DNA from: Salinactinospora qingdaonensis
GTDB lineage: Bacteria > Actinomycetota > Actinomycetes > Streptosporangiales > Streptosporangiaceae
Assembly (NCBI RefSeq): GCF_039539445.1
Contig: NZ_BAABDD010000018.1
Coordinates: 36,571-100,570 of the forward strand
DNA length: 64,000 nt
Reading direction: 5' to 3'
This document shows positions 51,137-60,150 of the stretch, in pieces; positions within the stretch are counted from its first letter, which is position 1, and every line of letters starts with the position of its first letter. Under the pieces are notes generated by a model, which was given only the letters and a program-made list of their open reading frames with translations, was not told where the DNA came from and ran no database searches. Both the position numbers and the translations under genes were made by a program.

Positions 51137-52600
51137 ATGACTACCCACCACACCACGGCGATCATTCCCGAGACGCGGGAGGCCGCGGCGACCGAGGTCC
51201 CCGCCCCGACCGTGCACCGGCTGGCGCAACTGATCCCGCAGCAGGCCCGCGCGCAGGAACCGACCCGGCCGCTGCCCCAGCCGAGCTCGCTGCCCGTAGG
51301 GCCGCGGATGTTGATCTACAAGCAGGACCCCCTGGTCCGGGAGTTGGGCATCCGCTCGATCTTCGTCCCGTCGGTGGTGCTGAACGGCCCGACTGACGTG
51401 CGTGTCACCACCCGGTTGGACGGGGTGACGCCGGTGACCCGCGACTCCAACGGCGACTTCCTCTTCCCACCCAACACGGCCAGGTTCGACTGCGCGCACA
51501 CCTTCGGCGTGGTCCGCGAGACGCTGACCATGCTGGAACGGCTCAACGGCGAGCCGGTGCCCTTCGCGTGGAACACCAACGGCAACCCCGACCCCATCAC
51601 GGTCTTCCCGCGGGCCGGGGAAGGTGCCAACGCCTACTACTCCCGTACCGCCCGAGCGTTGAAGTTCCTGCACTTCACACCGGAGGAGGCGACCTCGGAG
51701 GTCATGGCCTGCCGCTCGCTGGACATCGTCGCCCACGAGGCGGGGCACGCCCTCCTTGACGGTCTGAAGCCCGGGTGGCTGGCGGCCGAGAGCCCGCCGC
51801 AGACCGGTGGGCTCCACGAATCCTTCGGTGACCTGTGCGCTGTCTTCCTCGTGCTCTCCCAAGCTGACCAGGTGGAGGCGCTGGTGGCGCGCACGAAGTG
51901 CGATCTGCACGCGACCTCGTTCCTGTCGTGGGTGGGCGAGGAGTTCGGCACGGCTCTGGGAAAGCAGTTCGGGCTGCGCAACGCCGACAACGACCTACGG
52001 CTCAGCGAGGTCGGAAACGAGGTCCACGCGATCTCGCAAGTGTTCACGGGGGCGGTCTATGACGTGCTCGCCGACGTGTTCACCTTCGAGTACAAGCGGC
52101 GCCAGGAGCGCACGGGGCCGACACTGGTTCTCATGGAGGTGGCGAGCCAACTGTGCTCGCTGCTGTTGGGGGCCCTGAAACGGGCACCGGAGTTCAACGC
52201 CGACTACACCGACGTCGTCAACGAGATGCTGCGCCTCTCGCAGGAGCGGGGCGATCCGCCGATCTACCGCACCTTCATCCGTAACCGCTTCGCTGTCCGG
52301 GAGGTCGTGACCTCTCCGACACCGATGGACGACCTGCTGTCGGGCCGAATCCGCGCGCGGCTGCACGACCCCGACTACACCGGCGACAGTGCGACACCCG
52401 ATGTCACCGAGGTCGCCGTCTCCGACGAGAACTCGCCGAGCCTACAGGCCGCCCAGGACCGCTCCGCGTGCTGCGGCACGATGCAACTACCGGAGTTCCA
52501 GATGCTTGGTGGGCAACAGTTAGCGGCGAACGGCTCGCTGGAGGACGCCGACATCCTCGCTGAGGAGCGCAGGCGGATCAGCCGTTCTTTCACCCAGTGA
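51137..52600 (+). CDS. M4-like (gluzincin) metalloprotease
   Basis: The 487-residue protein has HEAGH at 200-204 and a third zinc ligand in GGLHESFGDL (E228), the gluzincin plan. No signal peptide is present; the N-terminal 55 residues are Pro/Ala/Thr-rich and could be a propeptide. The segment PVPFAWNTNGNPDPITVFPRAGEGANAYYSRTARAL precedes the active site. Right after it lies a small emfourin-like inhibitor gene, the same pairing as protealysin and emfourin, which supports a cytoplasmic or late-released M4-type protease. Confidence 0.75.
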   Translation: MTTHHTTAIIPETREAAATEVPAPTVHRLAQLIPQQARAQEPTRPLPQPSSLPVGPRMLIYKQDPLVRELGIRSIFVPSVVLNGPTDVRVTTRLDGVTPVTRDSNGDFLFPPNTARFDCAHTFGVVRETLTMLERLNGEPVPFAWNTNGNPDPITVFPRAGEGANAYYSRTARALKFLHFTPEEATSEVMACRSLDIVAHEAGHALLDGLKPGWLAAESPPQTGGLHESFGDLCAVFLVLSQADQVEALVARTKCDLHATSFLSWVGEEFGTALGKQFGLRNADNDLRLSEVGNEVHAISQVFTGAVYDVLADVFTFEYKRRQERTGPTLVLMEVASQLCSLLLGALKRAPEFNADYTDVVNEMLRLSQERGDPPIYRTFIRNRFAVREVVTSPTPMDDLLSGRIRARLHDPDYTGDSATPDVTEVAVSDENSPSLQAAQDRSACCGTMQLPEFQMLGGQQLAANGSLEDADILAEERRRISRSFTQ

Positions 52601-52675
52601 CCACAGGCGGTGGGCCGTCACACCGGCCCACCATGGCCAGCGACGGTGCTTGCGCGCGACAGATGGGAGGCAGAC

Positions 52676-52936
52676 GTGCGGGTGCGCATCGAACGGGGCG
52701 GCGGTATCACTGGCGAGGTGACCACGGTGGCCGACTACGACACGGCCGACCTGACCGTGGACGAGGCGACACGGGTGCGGGAGGCGGTGGCCGATATCGC
52801 AACGGTCGCCGAGACGGGTGGCGAGGTCGGCGCCGACCTGCCGATCTACCGGATCATCGCCGACGGGGAGGTCCACACCATCTCCGGTGAGCCGCCGGCG
52901 CTGCGTGCTCCCCTGAGTGTGCTGCTGCTGGATTAG
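52676..52936 (+). CDS. emfourin-like metalloprotease inhibitor
   Basis: The 86-residue protein VRVRIERGGGITGEVTTVADYDTADLTVDEATRVREAV...YRIIADGEVHTISGEPPALRAPLSVLLLD matches the emfourin (M4in) pattern: strand, glycine loop, LDTADL-like turn, helix and a final strand pair. Emfourin inhibits the M4 protease encoded beside it. GTG at 52676 with GGGAGG five bases before. It starts 75 bp after the protease stop. Confidence 0.75.
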   Translation: MRVRIERGGGITGEVTTVADYDTADLTVDEATRVREAVADIATVAETGGEVGADLPIYRIIADGEVHTISGEPPALRAPLSVLLLD

Positions 52937-53002
52937 CGGCCATCTTCGGGGGTTGCGGCGCGGTGCGGAGCGGGGTTGAGGGGCCACGTAGTGTTTCCCA
53001 CC

Positions 53003-53037
53003 GCTCGTGCCTCGATCGCTTCGCGATCTCGGCAACC
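53003..53037 (+). repeat. dispersed palindromic repeat, copy E
   Basis: Core CTCGATCGCTTCGCGATCTC preceded by GTGTTTCCCACCGCTCGTGC, the left flank also seen at copies B, D and G. Confidence 0.8.
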
Positions 53038-53344
53038 AGGGGGCGGGTTGTGTACGGGAGACATGCCCCCCAGGAACCCGCCCCTTTCCACCAAGAACAA
53101 ACCACGCACGGCAGAGGCCCCACACCGCAACACCACCACCCCCTCCCCACCAACACTGCAACGACAAGTTCAGGAGCGACTTTCACGGAACCGCAGGTCA
53201 ATGCAATGCGAAGCCTCTGCGGCCAGCTTTCCTACCACTACGAGACCGCAGGTCACAGAGCTGCTATCGGTGACCTGTCGTTGCAGTACTAGAAGCAAAC
53301 TATGTACGGCGGGGGTGTTGCGGTCTGGCGCTGGGTTCGGGAGG

Positions 53345-53364
53345 GGGACCCGCTGTCGGGTCCC
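53345..53364. terminator. hairpin in gap downstream of ferredoxin gene
   Basis: Arms GGGACCC and GGGTCCC with a six-base loop, 160 bp beyond the minus-strand ferredoxin stop. Confidence 0.35.
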
Positions 53365-53437
53365 GGGCCATAGCCGTGTCCCCTCCCCCGATAGCCGCCT
53401 GCAACGCCTCACCCCACCCCCACCCCCGTGCCCCTCA

Positions 53438-53472
53438 GGCTGCCGAGATCGCGCAGCGATCGAGGCACGAGC
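53438..53472 (-). repeat. dispersed palindromic repeat, copy F
   Basis: Inverted relative to copy E, with one change in the loop side (GCGCAGCGATC in place of GCGAAGCGATC). Confidence 0.78.
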
Positions 53473-53527
53473 GAACGGCGCCACCTTTCCACCCTGCTGT
53501 ACGAAAACCTCGCGGCCCCGGCAGCCT

Positions 53528-53755
53528 TCACTCCGACCGTTCGACAGCCTGCTCCGAGCCGACCACTCTCAGGGCCGCGACGGGGCACGCGCGGGCACCG
53601 GCCTCGGCTGGACCGGCCAGTTCCGGGGGCACTTCGTCCTCGAGTTGCAGGTGCAGCTCTCCGGCGTCGTCGAGCTGGTACAGCTCGGGCGCGACCTGTT
53701 CACAGTCGGCGTGGGCCTCGCAGCGGTCGACGTCGACTTCGATGCGTAGCGTCAC
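53528..53755 (-). CDS. [3Fe-4S]-type ferredoxin
   Basis: The 75-residue protein VTLRIEVDVDRCEAHADCEQVAPELYQLDDAGELHLQ...AGARACPVAALRVVG has the C-x5-C ... CP pattern of single-cluster actinomycete ferredoxins, which usually feed electrons to cytochrome P450s. GTG at 53755 with GGGAGGA upstream. No P450 gene is present in the window, so its partner lies elsewhere or was lost. Confidence 0.82.
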   Translation of the reverse strand: MTLRIEVDVDRCEAHADCEQVAPELYQLDDAGELHLQLEDEVPPELAGPAEAGARACPVAALRVVGSEQAVERSE

Positions 53756-53936
53756 CCGTTCCTCCCGCTGCCTGTCGCGCTGGCGCAACTCGATCCGGGG
53801 CCGCTGCCGAAGCCGCGCGGGGGCGCGGTTCGCGCCTTCCGCGCCGGAGGCCCCTCCACCGTCAATGTGGCAGCTCCCACTGGCCGTGGGGAAACGGACG
53901 CTTGGCACGGAGGGCTCGCCGGATGCGGGTGCGGTG

Positions 53937-54872
53937 TTAATGCGCGTCGGTTAGCGGGGCCTCACCGTCGGCCTGCTTGCCGACCTCGGCCAAAAAGCCG
54001 CGTAGCCAGGTGTGGCCGGGGTCGTGGCGGTGGGTGGGGTGCCACCACATGGCTTCAACGAGTGGAGTGGGCTGGAAGGGGCACTCCAGGATGCGGAATC
54101 CTCCCAACGGCAGCAGCCGGCGGGCCAGCCGTTCCTGGAGGAGGGCGATGCGGTCGGTCCCGGCCACGAGCAGCGGGACCGCGAGGAAGCCCTCGACCGT
54201 GAACTCGATGTGGGGCTCGATGTCGAGTATGTCCAACTGCTCGGCGGCCGGAGCGTAGGAGGTGGGGCGCTGGTAGGTGACCACCCACGGCAGCCGGCGC
54301 ACATCGTCCATGGTCAGGCGCTCCCCGATCGAGGGGTGATCCTCGGCGGCCACGCAGACCCAACGGTCGGTGTAGAGGTCCACGGCGGGCTGGTCGGTGA
54401 TGAAGCCGTGGGGCAGCAGCACCCCGTCGATGGAGCGCAGCGTGGTGTCGATGTCGTGTACGGCCAGGGTGTTGATCCGGGGGAACCGCAGCCGCACGCC
54501 CGGGGCCTGCTCACGCAGGGCCGTGGTGAGCGGCCGGCTGAGCACCGCCATGGGGTAGTCGGAGGTCATGATGGTGAACTCGCGCTGGGAGGTGGCCGGG
54601 TCGAACCCGGCTTGGGCGGAGAACACCCGCTCGACCACGTGACAGGCCATATCGGTCTGCGTACTCAGCTCCCGCCCCAGGGTGCTCAACTCGAACCGGT
54701 TGCCGGACCTGACGAGCAGGTCGTCGTCGAAGTGGCGCCGCAGCCGCGCCAGGGCGGCGCTCATCGCGGGTTGGCTCAGGCCGACCCGCTCGGCGGCGCG
54801 GGTCACGTTGTGTTCTTGCAGCAGAGCGTGCAGCGCGACCAGCAGGTTGAGGTCGAGGTTCGCGAGGTTCAT
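53937..54872 (-). CDS. LysR-family transcriptional regulator
   Basis: The 311-residue protein has the LysR HTH (LDLNLLVALHALLQEHNVTRAAERVGLSQPAMSAALARLRRHFDDDLLVRSGNRFELS) and a substrate-binding domain similar in layout to NodD/aromatic-type members (LPWVVTYQRPTSYAPAAEQL). It is divergent from the aromatic degradation operon across a 117-bp gap and is the likely activator of that operon. Confidence 0.9.
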   Translation of the reverse strand: MNLANLDLNLLVALHALLQEHNVTRAAERVGLSQPAMSAALARLRRHFDDDLLVRSGNRFELSTLGRELSTQTDMACHVVERVFSAQAGFDPATSQREFTIMTSDYPMAVLSRPLTTALREQAPGVRLRFPRINTLAVHDIDTTLRSIDGVLLPHGFITDQPAVDLYTDRWVCVAAEDHPSIGERLTMDDVRRLPWVVTYQRPTSYAPAAEQLDILDIEPHIEFTVEGFLAVPLLVAGTDRIALLQERLARRLLPLGGFRILECPFQPTPLVEAMWWHPTHRHDPGHTWLRGFLAEVGKQADGEAPLTDAH

Positions 54873-54883
54873 AAGCCACCCCT

Positions 54884-54898
54884 ATTTACCGGGCAAAT
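54884..54898. promoter_or_regulatory. candidate LysR box
   Basis: ATTTACCGGGCAAAT fits the T-N11-A palindromic form of LysR sites and lies in the divergent gap 11 bp upstream of the regulator start. Confidence 0.5.
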
Positions 54899-54989
54899 TT
54901 CTCTCATGTTACATATCTATTTCCCTTATTGTGACGCACCCTACAGAGTGGAGGGCATCCATTGATTCCGCATCACTCGGAGGCGATCC

Positions 54990-55976
54990 GTGGCGAGTCC
55001 ATCCGCGCCCTGTCCCCAGTGGTTCGCGCTGGGGACCTTTGCCGCCGGCGCCGACACCTTCACTGGACTGGTCAGCGGCGACCAGGTGGTGGAGCTGTCC
55101 CCGGCTCTGCTGGGAGAACGCGCCGGCGACGTGGCGAAGCTGCTGCAACGCTGGGACGAGGTGCTTCCCCTCCTGGCGGACCTGGCGCGCCGCGCTGACC
55201 TGGACTGGCGCGACCGCTCCGAGCTCACGACCCTGGCGCCGCTACGGCCGGGGCAGGTGGTGCAGTCGGGCGCGAACTACCGCACCCACGTCATCGACCT
55301 GGTCGCGGCCCACCGCGAGCCCGGCGACGAGCGCAGCGAAGAGGAGGTGCGCACCGAAGCGGCGGCGATGATGGACCGCCGCGCCGCCGAAGGCGAACCC
55401 TACCTGTTCGCCGGCCTGCCCTCGGCGGTATGCGGCCCCTACGACGACGTCGTGCTCCCCGGCTACAGCGACAAGCACGACTGGGAACTGGAGCTGGCCG
55501 CGGTCATCGGCCGCCCGGCTTTCCGCGTCTCCCGGGACCGGGCGCTCGACCACGTGGCCGGCTACACCATCGCCAACGACATCACCACTCGCGACCTGGT
55601 GTTCCGCCGCGACATGCCCGAGATCGGCACCGACTGGCTGCGCTCGAAGAACGCGCCGACGTTCCTGCCGCTGGGCCCTTACCTGGTGCCGGCGGCATGC
55701 GTGACCGACCCCATGGACCTGCGTGTGCGCCTCACCCTCAACGGCCAGGTCATGCAGGACGAGTCCACCAAGGACATGATCTTCGACGTGGCCCGCCTGG
55801 TCTCGGCGGCCTCGCAGACCGTCCCCCTACAACCGGGCGATCTGGTGCTGACCGGCAGCCCCGCCGGCAACGGCATGGCCTGGGGACGGCTGCTGCACCC
55901 CGGCGACGTCATGGCGAGCACCATCACGGGCCTGGGCACCCAGACCAACCGCTGCGTCGCCGAGGAGCAGCGGTGA
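54990..55976 (+). CDS. fumarylacetoacetate hydrolase (FAH) family protein
   Basis: The 328-residue protein has a C-terminal FAH fold: VVQSGANYRTHV, WELELAAVIGRPAFRVSRDRALDHVAGYTIANDITTRDL and DLVLTGSPAGNGMAWGRLLHPGD, with acidic metal ligands in the ELE region. Family members hydrolyse or decarboxylate ring-cleavage products. GTG at 54990 with GGAGG six bases before. It is the first gene of the operon and overlaps the next gene by GTGA. Confidence 0.87.
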   Translation: MASPSAPCPQWFALGTFAAGADTFTGLVSGDQVVELSPALLGERAGDVAKLLQRWDEVLPLLADLARRADLDWRDRSELTTLAPLRPGQVVQSGANYRTHVIDLVAAHREPGDERSEEEVRTEAAAMMDRRAAEGEPYLFAGLPSAVCGPYDDVVLPGYSDKHDWELELAAVIGRPAFRVSRDRALDHVAGYTIANDITTRDLVFRRDMPEIGTDWLRSKNAPTFLPLGPYLVPAACVTDPMDLRVRLTLNGQVMQDESTKDMIFDVARLVSAASQTVPLQPGDLVLTGSPAGNGMAWGRLLHPGDVMASTITGLGTQTNRCVAEEQR

Positions 55977-56938
55977 GCGAACTCGACCCCACCGCCCCCG
56001 AGGCGGCCATCGCCGAAGCCGCGGCGAAGTACTCCAACTGGGGCCGCTGGGGCGAGCACGACACGCTGGGCACCCTCAACTTCATCGACGCCGCCAAACG
56101 TGTCGAAGCCGCCGCTTTGGTGCGCCGCGGCGCCACGTTCTCGCTGTCGCAGCGCTTCGATGCCAACGGCCCGCAGAAAGGGTGGCGGCGCCGCACCAAC
56201 CCGGTCCACACCATGCTCGACACCGGTGTGGACGCCGCCCTGGGCAACCAAGGCTTCCCCCACGGCATCGGCGGCGCCGACGACGTCATCGCCATGCCGT
56301 TGCAGTGCTCCACGCAGTGGGACGGGCTGGGCCACATCTTCGACCACGGCAAGGCGTGGAACGGCCGCGCCGCTCAGACGGTGGTCACCAGCGAGGGCGA
56401 CCTGATCACCGGTATCGAGACCGCGGCGGCGGCCATCGTGAGCCGAGGCGTACTGCTCGATGTGGGCCGCGCGATCGGCCGGGACGGCGAACTGCCCGAC
56501 GGGTTCGCCATCACCACCGAGCATCTGAGCGCCACCGCCCAAGCGCACGGGGTCGACGTGGAGCGTGGTGACATCGTGTGTGTGCGCACCGGCCAGCTCA
56601 CCCGGGTGCGCCGCGACGGCTGGGGCGACTACGCCGGCGGAGCGGCACCGGGGTTGTCGTTCACCACGGCCGGCTGGCTACACGCGGCCGAGATCGCCGC
56701 GATCGCCACCGACACCTGGGGATTCGAGGTGCGCCCCAACGAGTTCGACGGCGCCTTCCAACCGTTGCACCAGGTCGCCATCCCCAACATGGGCCTGTTC
56801 ATCGGCGAGATGTGGGATCTCGACGCCCTCGCCGCCGACTGCGCCCGCCACGGCCGCTACGACTTCCAACTCGTGGCCGCACCACTGCCGATCACCGGAG
56901 CTGTCGGCTCACCGGTCAACCCCATCGCCGTCGTGTGA
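55973..56938 (+). CDS. cyclase-family (kynurenine formamidase-like) hydrolase
   Basis: The 321-residue protein has the putative-cyclase pattern with metal-binding residues in CSTQWDGLGHIFDHGK, then GVLLDVGRAIG, DIVCVRTGQ and a C-terminal GEMWDLDALAADCARHGRYDFQLVAAPLPITGAVGSPVNPIAV. These enzymes are zinc or manganese hydrolases of amides, lactones or similar bonds. The GTG start overlaps the FAH stop. The term cyclase is historical and does not imply cNMP formation. Confidence 0.83.
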   Translation: MSELDPTAPEAAIAEAAAKYSNWGRWGEHDTLGTLNFIDAAKRVEAAALVRRGATFSLSQRFDANGPQKGWRRRTNPVHTMLDTGVDAALGNQGFPHGIGGADDVIAMPLQCSTQWDGLGHIFDHGKAWNGRAAQTVVTSEGDLITGIETAAAAIVSRGVLLDVGRAIGRDGELPDGFAITTEHLSATAQAHGVDVERGDIVCVRTGQLTRVRRDGWGDYAGGAAPGLSFTTAGWLHAAEIAAIATDTWGFEVRPNEFDGAFQPLHQVAIPNMGLFIGEMWDLDALAADCARHGRYDFQLVAAPLPITGAVGSPVNPIAVV

Positions 56939-56950
56939 AGGAGCACGGAA

Positions 56951-58078
56951 ATGCCATCTGTTGACTCTGTTCTGGTCGTGGGCGGCGGCCCGGTGGGCTG
57001 CTCGCTGGCCACGCTGCTGGCCCGCGCCGGCGTCGGCGTGGACGTCGTGGAGATCGAAGACGTCGCCTCCGCCCGCGGCTCGGGCATCACCGTGCAGGGC
57101 AACGCGCTGCGGGTGCTGCGCGAGGTCGGCGTGTGGGACGAGGTACGCGCCTCCGGTTTCGCCTTCGACACACTCGGCATGCGCACGCCCGAGGGCGAGC
57201 TGATCGTGGAGCTGGAGGATGTGCGCACCGGCGGGCCCGACCTGCCCGCCACACTCGGTATGAGCCGGCCCCGGCTGCGGGAGATCCTCACCGGGGCCGC
57301 CACCGGCGCGGGGGCGCGGCTGCGCACCGGCACGACCGTCACCGCTCTGCGGCCCGGCGACGAGCAGGTCGGGGTGAGCTTCAACGACGGCACCGCGGGC
57401 GAGTACGACCTGGTGGTGGGTGCCGACGGCGTGCGCTCGACAGTGCGCTCGATGATCGGGGTGAGCGACCAGCCCACGCCGACCGGCATGGGGATCTGGC
57501 GGGTCCACACCCGCCGCCCCGAGAGCGTCGAGCGCACCGACCTGATCTACGGCGGTGCCTGCTACATCGCCGGCTACTGCCCCACCGGCCCCGACACCAT
57601 GTACGCCTACCTCGTCGAGGACGCCACCGACCGGTCGGGGCTGTCAGCCGACCAGCGTCGCGCGACCATGCGGGAGTTGGCCGGCAACTACGGCGGGGTG
57701 TGGCGCGAGATCCGTGACCACATCGGCGCGGACGAGGCCGTCAACTACACCTGGTTCGAGTCGCTGCTGGTGGATCGCCCCTGGAACCGGGGGCGCGTGG
57801 TGCTGATCGGCGACGCCGCCCACGCCTGCCCTCCCACTCTGGCCCAGGGCGCGGCGATGGGCTTCGAGGACGCCGCCGTGCTCGCCGAACTGTTGCTGGC
57901 GCGCGACACCGTCGACGACGAGCTGTTCGGCGCCTTCATGGACCGCCGCTACGAGCGTGCCCGCACTGTTGTCGAAGCCTCCGTGCAGCTCGGCGAGTGG
58001 CTGCTGCGCCCCAGCCCCGACGCCGACCCGCCCGGGCTGATGGGGCGGACCCTGGCGATGCTGGCCGAGCCCGCCTGA
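56951..58078 (+). CDS. FAD-dependent aromatic monooxygenase
   Basis: The 375-residue protein is a class A flavin hydroxylase: N-terminal GGGPVGCSLATLLARAGVGVDVVE (dinucleotide loop), the DG motif LVVGADGVRSTVR, and the GD motif GRVVLIGDAAHACPPTLAQGAAMGFEDA. It would hydroxylate the aromatic substrate before ring cleavage. GGAGCACGGAA precedes the ATG, 12 bp after the cyclase-family stop. Confidence 0.9.
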   Translation: MPSVDSVLVVGGGPVGCSLATLLARAGVGVDVVEIEDVASARGSGITVQGNALRVLREVGVWDEVRASGFAFDTLGMRTPEGELIVELEDVRTGGPDLPATLGMSRPRLREILTGAATGAGARLRTGTTVTALRPGDEQVGVSFNDGTAGEYDLVVGADGVRSTVRSMIGVSDQPTPTGMGIWRVHTRRPESVERTDLIYGGACYIAGYCPTGPDTMYAYLVEDATDRSGLSADQRRATMRELAGNYGGVWREIRDHIGADEAVNYTWFESLLVDRPWNRGRVVLIGDAAHACPPTLAQGAAMGFEDAAVLAELLLARDTVDDELFGAFMDRRYERARTVVEASVQLGEWLLRPSPDADPPGLMGRTLAMLAEPA

Positions 58079-58089
58079 TGAGGAGACGT

Positions 58090-59142
58090 ATGAGACAGCA
58101 GGCACCGACGATCGACGTCCACGCCCACGTGCTACTGCCGCAGGTGGAGGAGCTGGTGGCGGACGAGCCGGGGTTGGCGGCCCACCGGGAGCTGGAGGCG
58201 CGCCGCAATGGCGAGGCGGCGCTGCGGGTCAGTGGGGAGATGATCAGCTCCCGGTGGGAGCGGCTGACCCGGGTGGACAGCCGGCTGGCCGACATGGCCG
58301 CCACCGGGGTGGACATCCAGATCGTCAGCCCCTCGCCGTCGCACTACCACTACTGGACCCCGCCGGAGCTGGCACGACAGGTCTACCGCACCGCCAACGA
58401 GGGGGTGGCCGAGCACTGCGCGAAGGCCCCCGATCAGCTCCGCGGGCTGGGGTTGGTGCCGCTGCACCACCCCGAGCTGGCGGTGGCCGCGCTCGAACAC
58501 GCCGTGCTGGAGTGCGGGCTGGCCGGCGTGGAACTCTCCTCCCACGCCCCGGCAGCGCGGGGACAGGGCACCGTCGAGCTGTCCGACCGGCGGCTGGACC
58601 CGCTGTGGAAACGCGCCACCGAACTGGAGGCGGTCGTCTTCCTCCACCCGTTCGGGTGCAGCCTGGACGAGCGGCTGGACCGGTGGTACCTGAGCAACAT
58701 CGTGGGCCAGCCGGTGGAGAACGCGGTGGCGCTGTCGCACCTGATCTTCTCGGGCGTACTGGACCGCCACCCCGGCCTGCGGCTGGTGGCCGCCCACGGC
58801 GGCGGCTACCTACCGACCTACCTGGGCCGCTCCGACCACGGCTGGCGGGTGCGCCCCGACGTCCACGGCTGCGCCGCCCCGCCCAGCTCCTACCTGCGCC
58901 GCCTGTGGTTCGACTCGCTGGTGCACACGCCCGAAGCGCTGCGCGCGCTGGTGGCGGCGGTGGGCGCCGACCGTGTGGTGCTGGGCTCGGACCACCCCTT
59001 CGACATGGGAGTGGACTCTCCCGTGGCGCACCTGGAACTGGCCGAGCTCCCCGAACCCGCGACCCGCGCCATTCGGGGCGACAACGCCGCGACGCTGTTC
59101 GCTCTCAACCCGACGGACGACACGGAGGATCACCATGCCTGA
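58090..59142 (+). CDS. amidohydrolase 2 family (ACMSD-like) protein
   Basis: The 350-residue protein has the amidohydrolase metal residues: DVHAH (H11, H13), FLHPFG, AAHGGGYLP and LGSDHPFDMG with the final Asp. The ACMSD subgroup decarboxylates aromatic or muconic acids without oxidation. GGAG precedes the ATG at 58090, 11 bp after the hydroxylase stop. A decarboxylation step in the pathway is the likely role. Confidence 0.85.
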   Translation: MRQQAPTIDVHAHVLLPQVEELVADEPGLAAHRELEARRNGEAALRVSGEMISSRWERLTRVDSRLADMAATGVDIQIVSPSPSHYHYWTPPELARQVYRTANEGVAEHCAKAPDQLRGLGLVPLHHPELAVAALEHAVLECGLAGVELSSHAPAARGQGTVELSDRRLDPLWKRATELEAVVFLHPFGCSLDERLDRWYLSNIVGQPVENAVALSHLIFSGVLDRHPGLRLVAAHGGGYLPTYLGRSDHGWRVRPDVHGCAAPPSSYLRRLWFDSLVHTPEALRALVAAVGADRVVLGSDHPFDMGVDSPVAHLELAELPEPATRAIRGDNAATLFALNPTDDTEDHHA

Positions 59143-60073
59143 GCGTCTGATCACCCACCTGCGCCACGTGGCGCTGGCGGTACCCGACTACGACAAGCAA
59201 CACCAGTTCTTCACCAGCACGTGGGGGCTGACCGAGGTCGCCAACGACAGCGGCATCTCGTTCCTGGCCGCCGAAGGCTCGCCGGAACAGTACATCGTGC
59301 GGCTGCGCCGCTCCGATGAGAAGCGCATCGACCTGGTCTCGTTCGGCGCCGAGACCCCGGCCGACGTGGACGCGCTGGCCGCGCGGCTGATCGGCGCGGG
59401 CGTGGAGATCGTCAGGGAGCCCGGCCCGATCGACACCCCCGGCGGCGGCTACGGCTTCCGCTTCTTCGACATCGACGGGCGCACCGTGGAGGTCTCCAGC
59501 GACGTGGCCGTGCGCCAACACCGCAAGCTGGAGGAGCGCGAAGCCGTGCCGGTGCGGTTGTCGCACGTGGTGCTCAACTCCACCGACATCACCCGCACTC
59601 AACAGTGGTACGAGCAGCACCTGGACTTCGCGCTGTCGGACACGCTCAGCTCGCCGCACATGGGCGAGGTCATGCACTTCATGCGCTGCAACCCGCAGCA
59701 CCACAGCCTGGCCATCGCCAAGGCGCCCCACCCGTCGCTGCACCACATCTCCTTCGAGATGCGCGGCATCGACGAGTACATGCGCGGCACCGGGCGGCTG
59801 CTGCGTTCGGGGGTACGCAAGATCTGGGGGCCGGGGCGCCACCTGGCCGGTGACAACACCTTCTCCTACTTCCTCGACCCCCACGGCAACACCATGGAGT
59901 ACACCACCGAGCTGGAGCTGCTCGACGAGGACTCCTGGCACCCCCACGTCTACGACTTCTCCCAGCCCGAGGTCACCGACCAGTGGGGCACCGCCAACCC
60001 GATGGACGAGTTCGTCGCCAAGGAGTCCTTCAACGACCCCGACCGCGGTGTCTTCGTCGCGCCGCCGGTCTGA
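59135..60073 (+). CDS. extradiol (type I) ring-cleavage dioxygenase, VOC fold
   Basis: The 312-residue protein has two VOC modules. The second carries the iron ligands of type I extradiol enzymes: H144 in LSHVVL, H203 or H204 in SLHHISFEM, and E255 in NTMEYTTELE. It would cleave a catechol ring next to its hydroxyls using Fe(II). The ATG overlaps the end of the amidohydrolase gene by eight bases. Confidence 0.88.
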   Translation: MPERLITHLRHVALAVPDYDKQHQFFTSTWGLTEVANDSGISFLAAEGSPEQYIVRLRRSDEKRIDLVSFGAETPADVDALAARLIGAGVEIVREPGPIDTPGGGYGFRFFDIDGRTVEVSSDVAVRQHRKLEEREAVPVRLSHVVLNSTDITRTQQWYEQHLDFALSDTLSSPHMGEVMHFMRCNPQHHSLAIAKAPHPSLHHISFEMRGIDEYMRGTGRLLRSGVRKIWGPGRHLAGDNTFSYFLDPHGNTMEYTTELELLDEDSWHPHVYDFSQPEVTDQWGTANPMDEFVAKESFNDPDRGVFVAPPV

Positions 60074-60150
60074 TCGGCCCCGCCCGGCCGCCGTCGACGG
60101 GCGGCGGCCGGCCCTCCTTCTGTTCCCACCCCAACGATCAGGACCGACGC

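Larger units (their letters stand above)
52937..53527. other. gene-free gap with inverted repeat pair
   Basis: No gene is supported. It carries repeat copies E and F in inverted orientation about 400 bp apart and a hairpin at 53345. Confidence 0.5.

Noticed and set aside
55973..56938. Treating the 'cyclase family' enzyme as a nucleotide cyclase linked to the Crp/Fnr system
   Set aside because: The family name is historical; the sequence is a metal-dependent hydrolase of the kynurenine formamidase type inside a catabolic operon.
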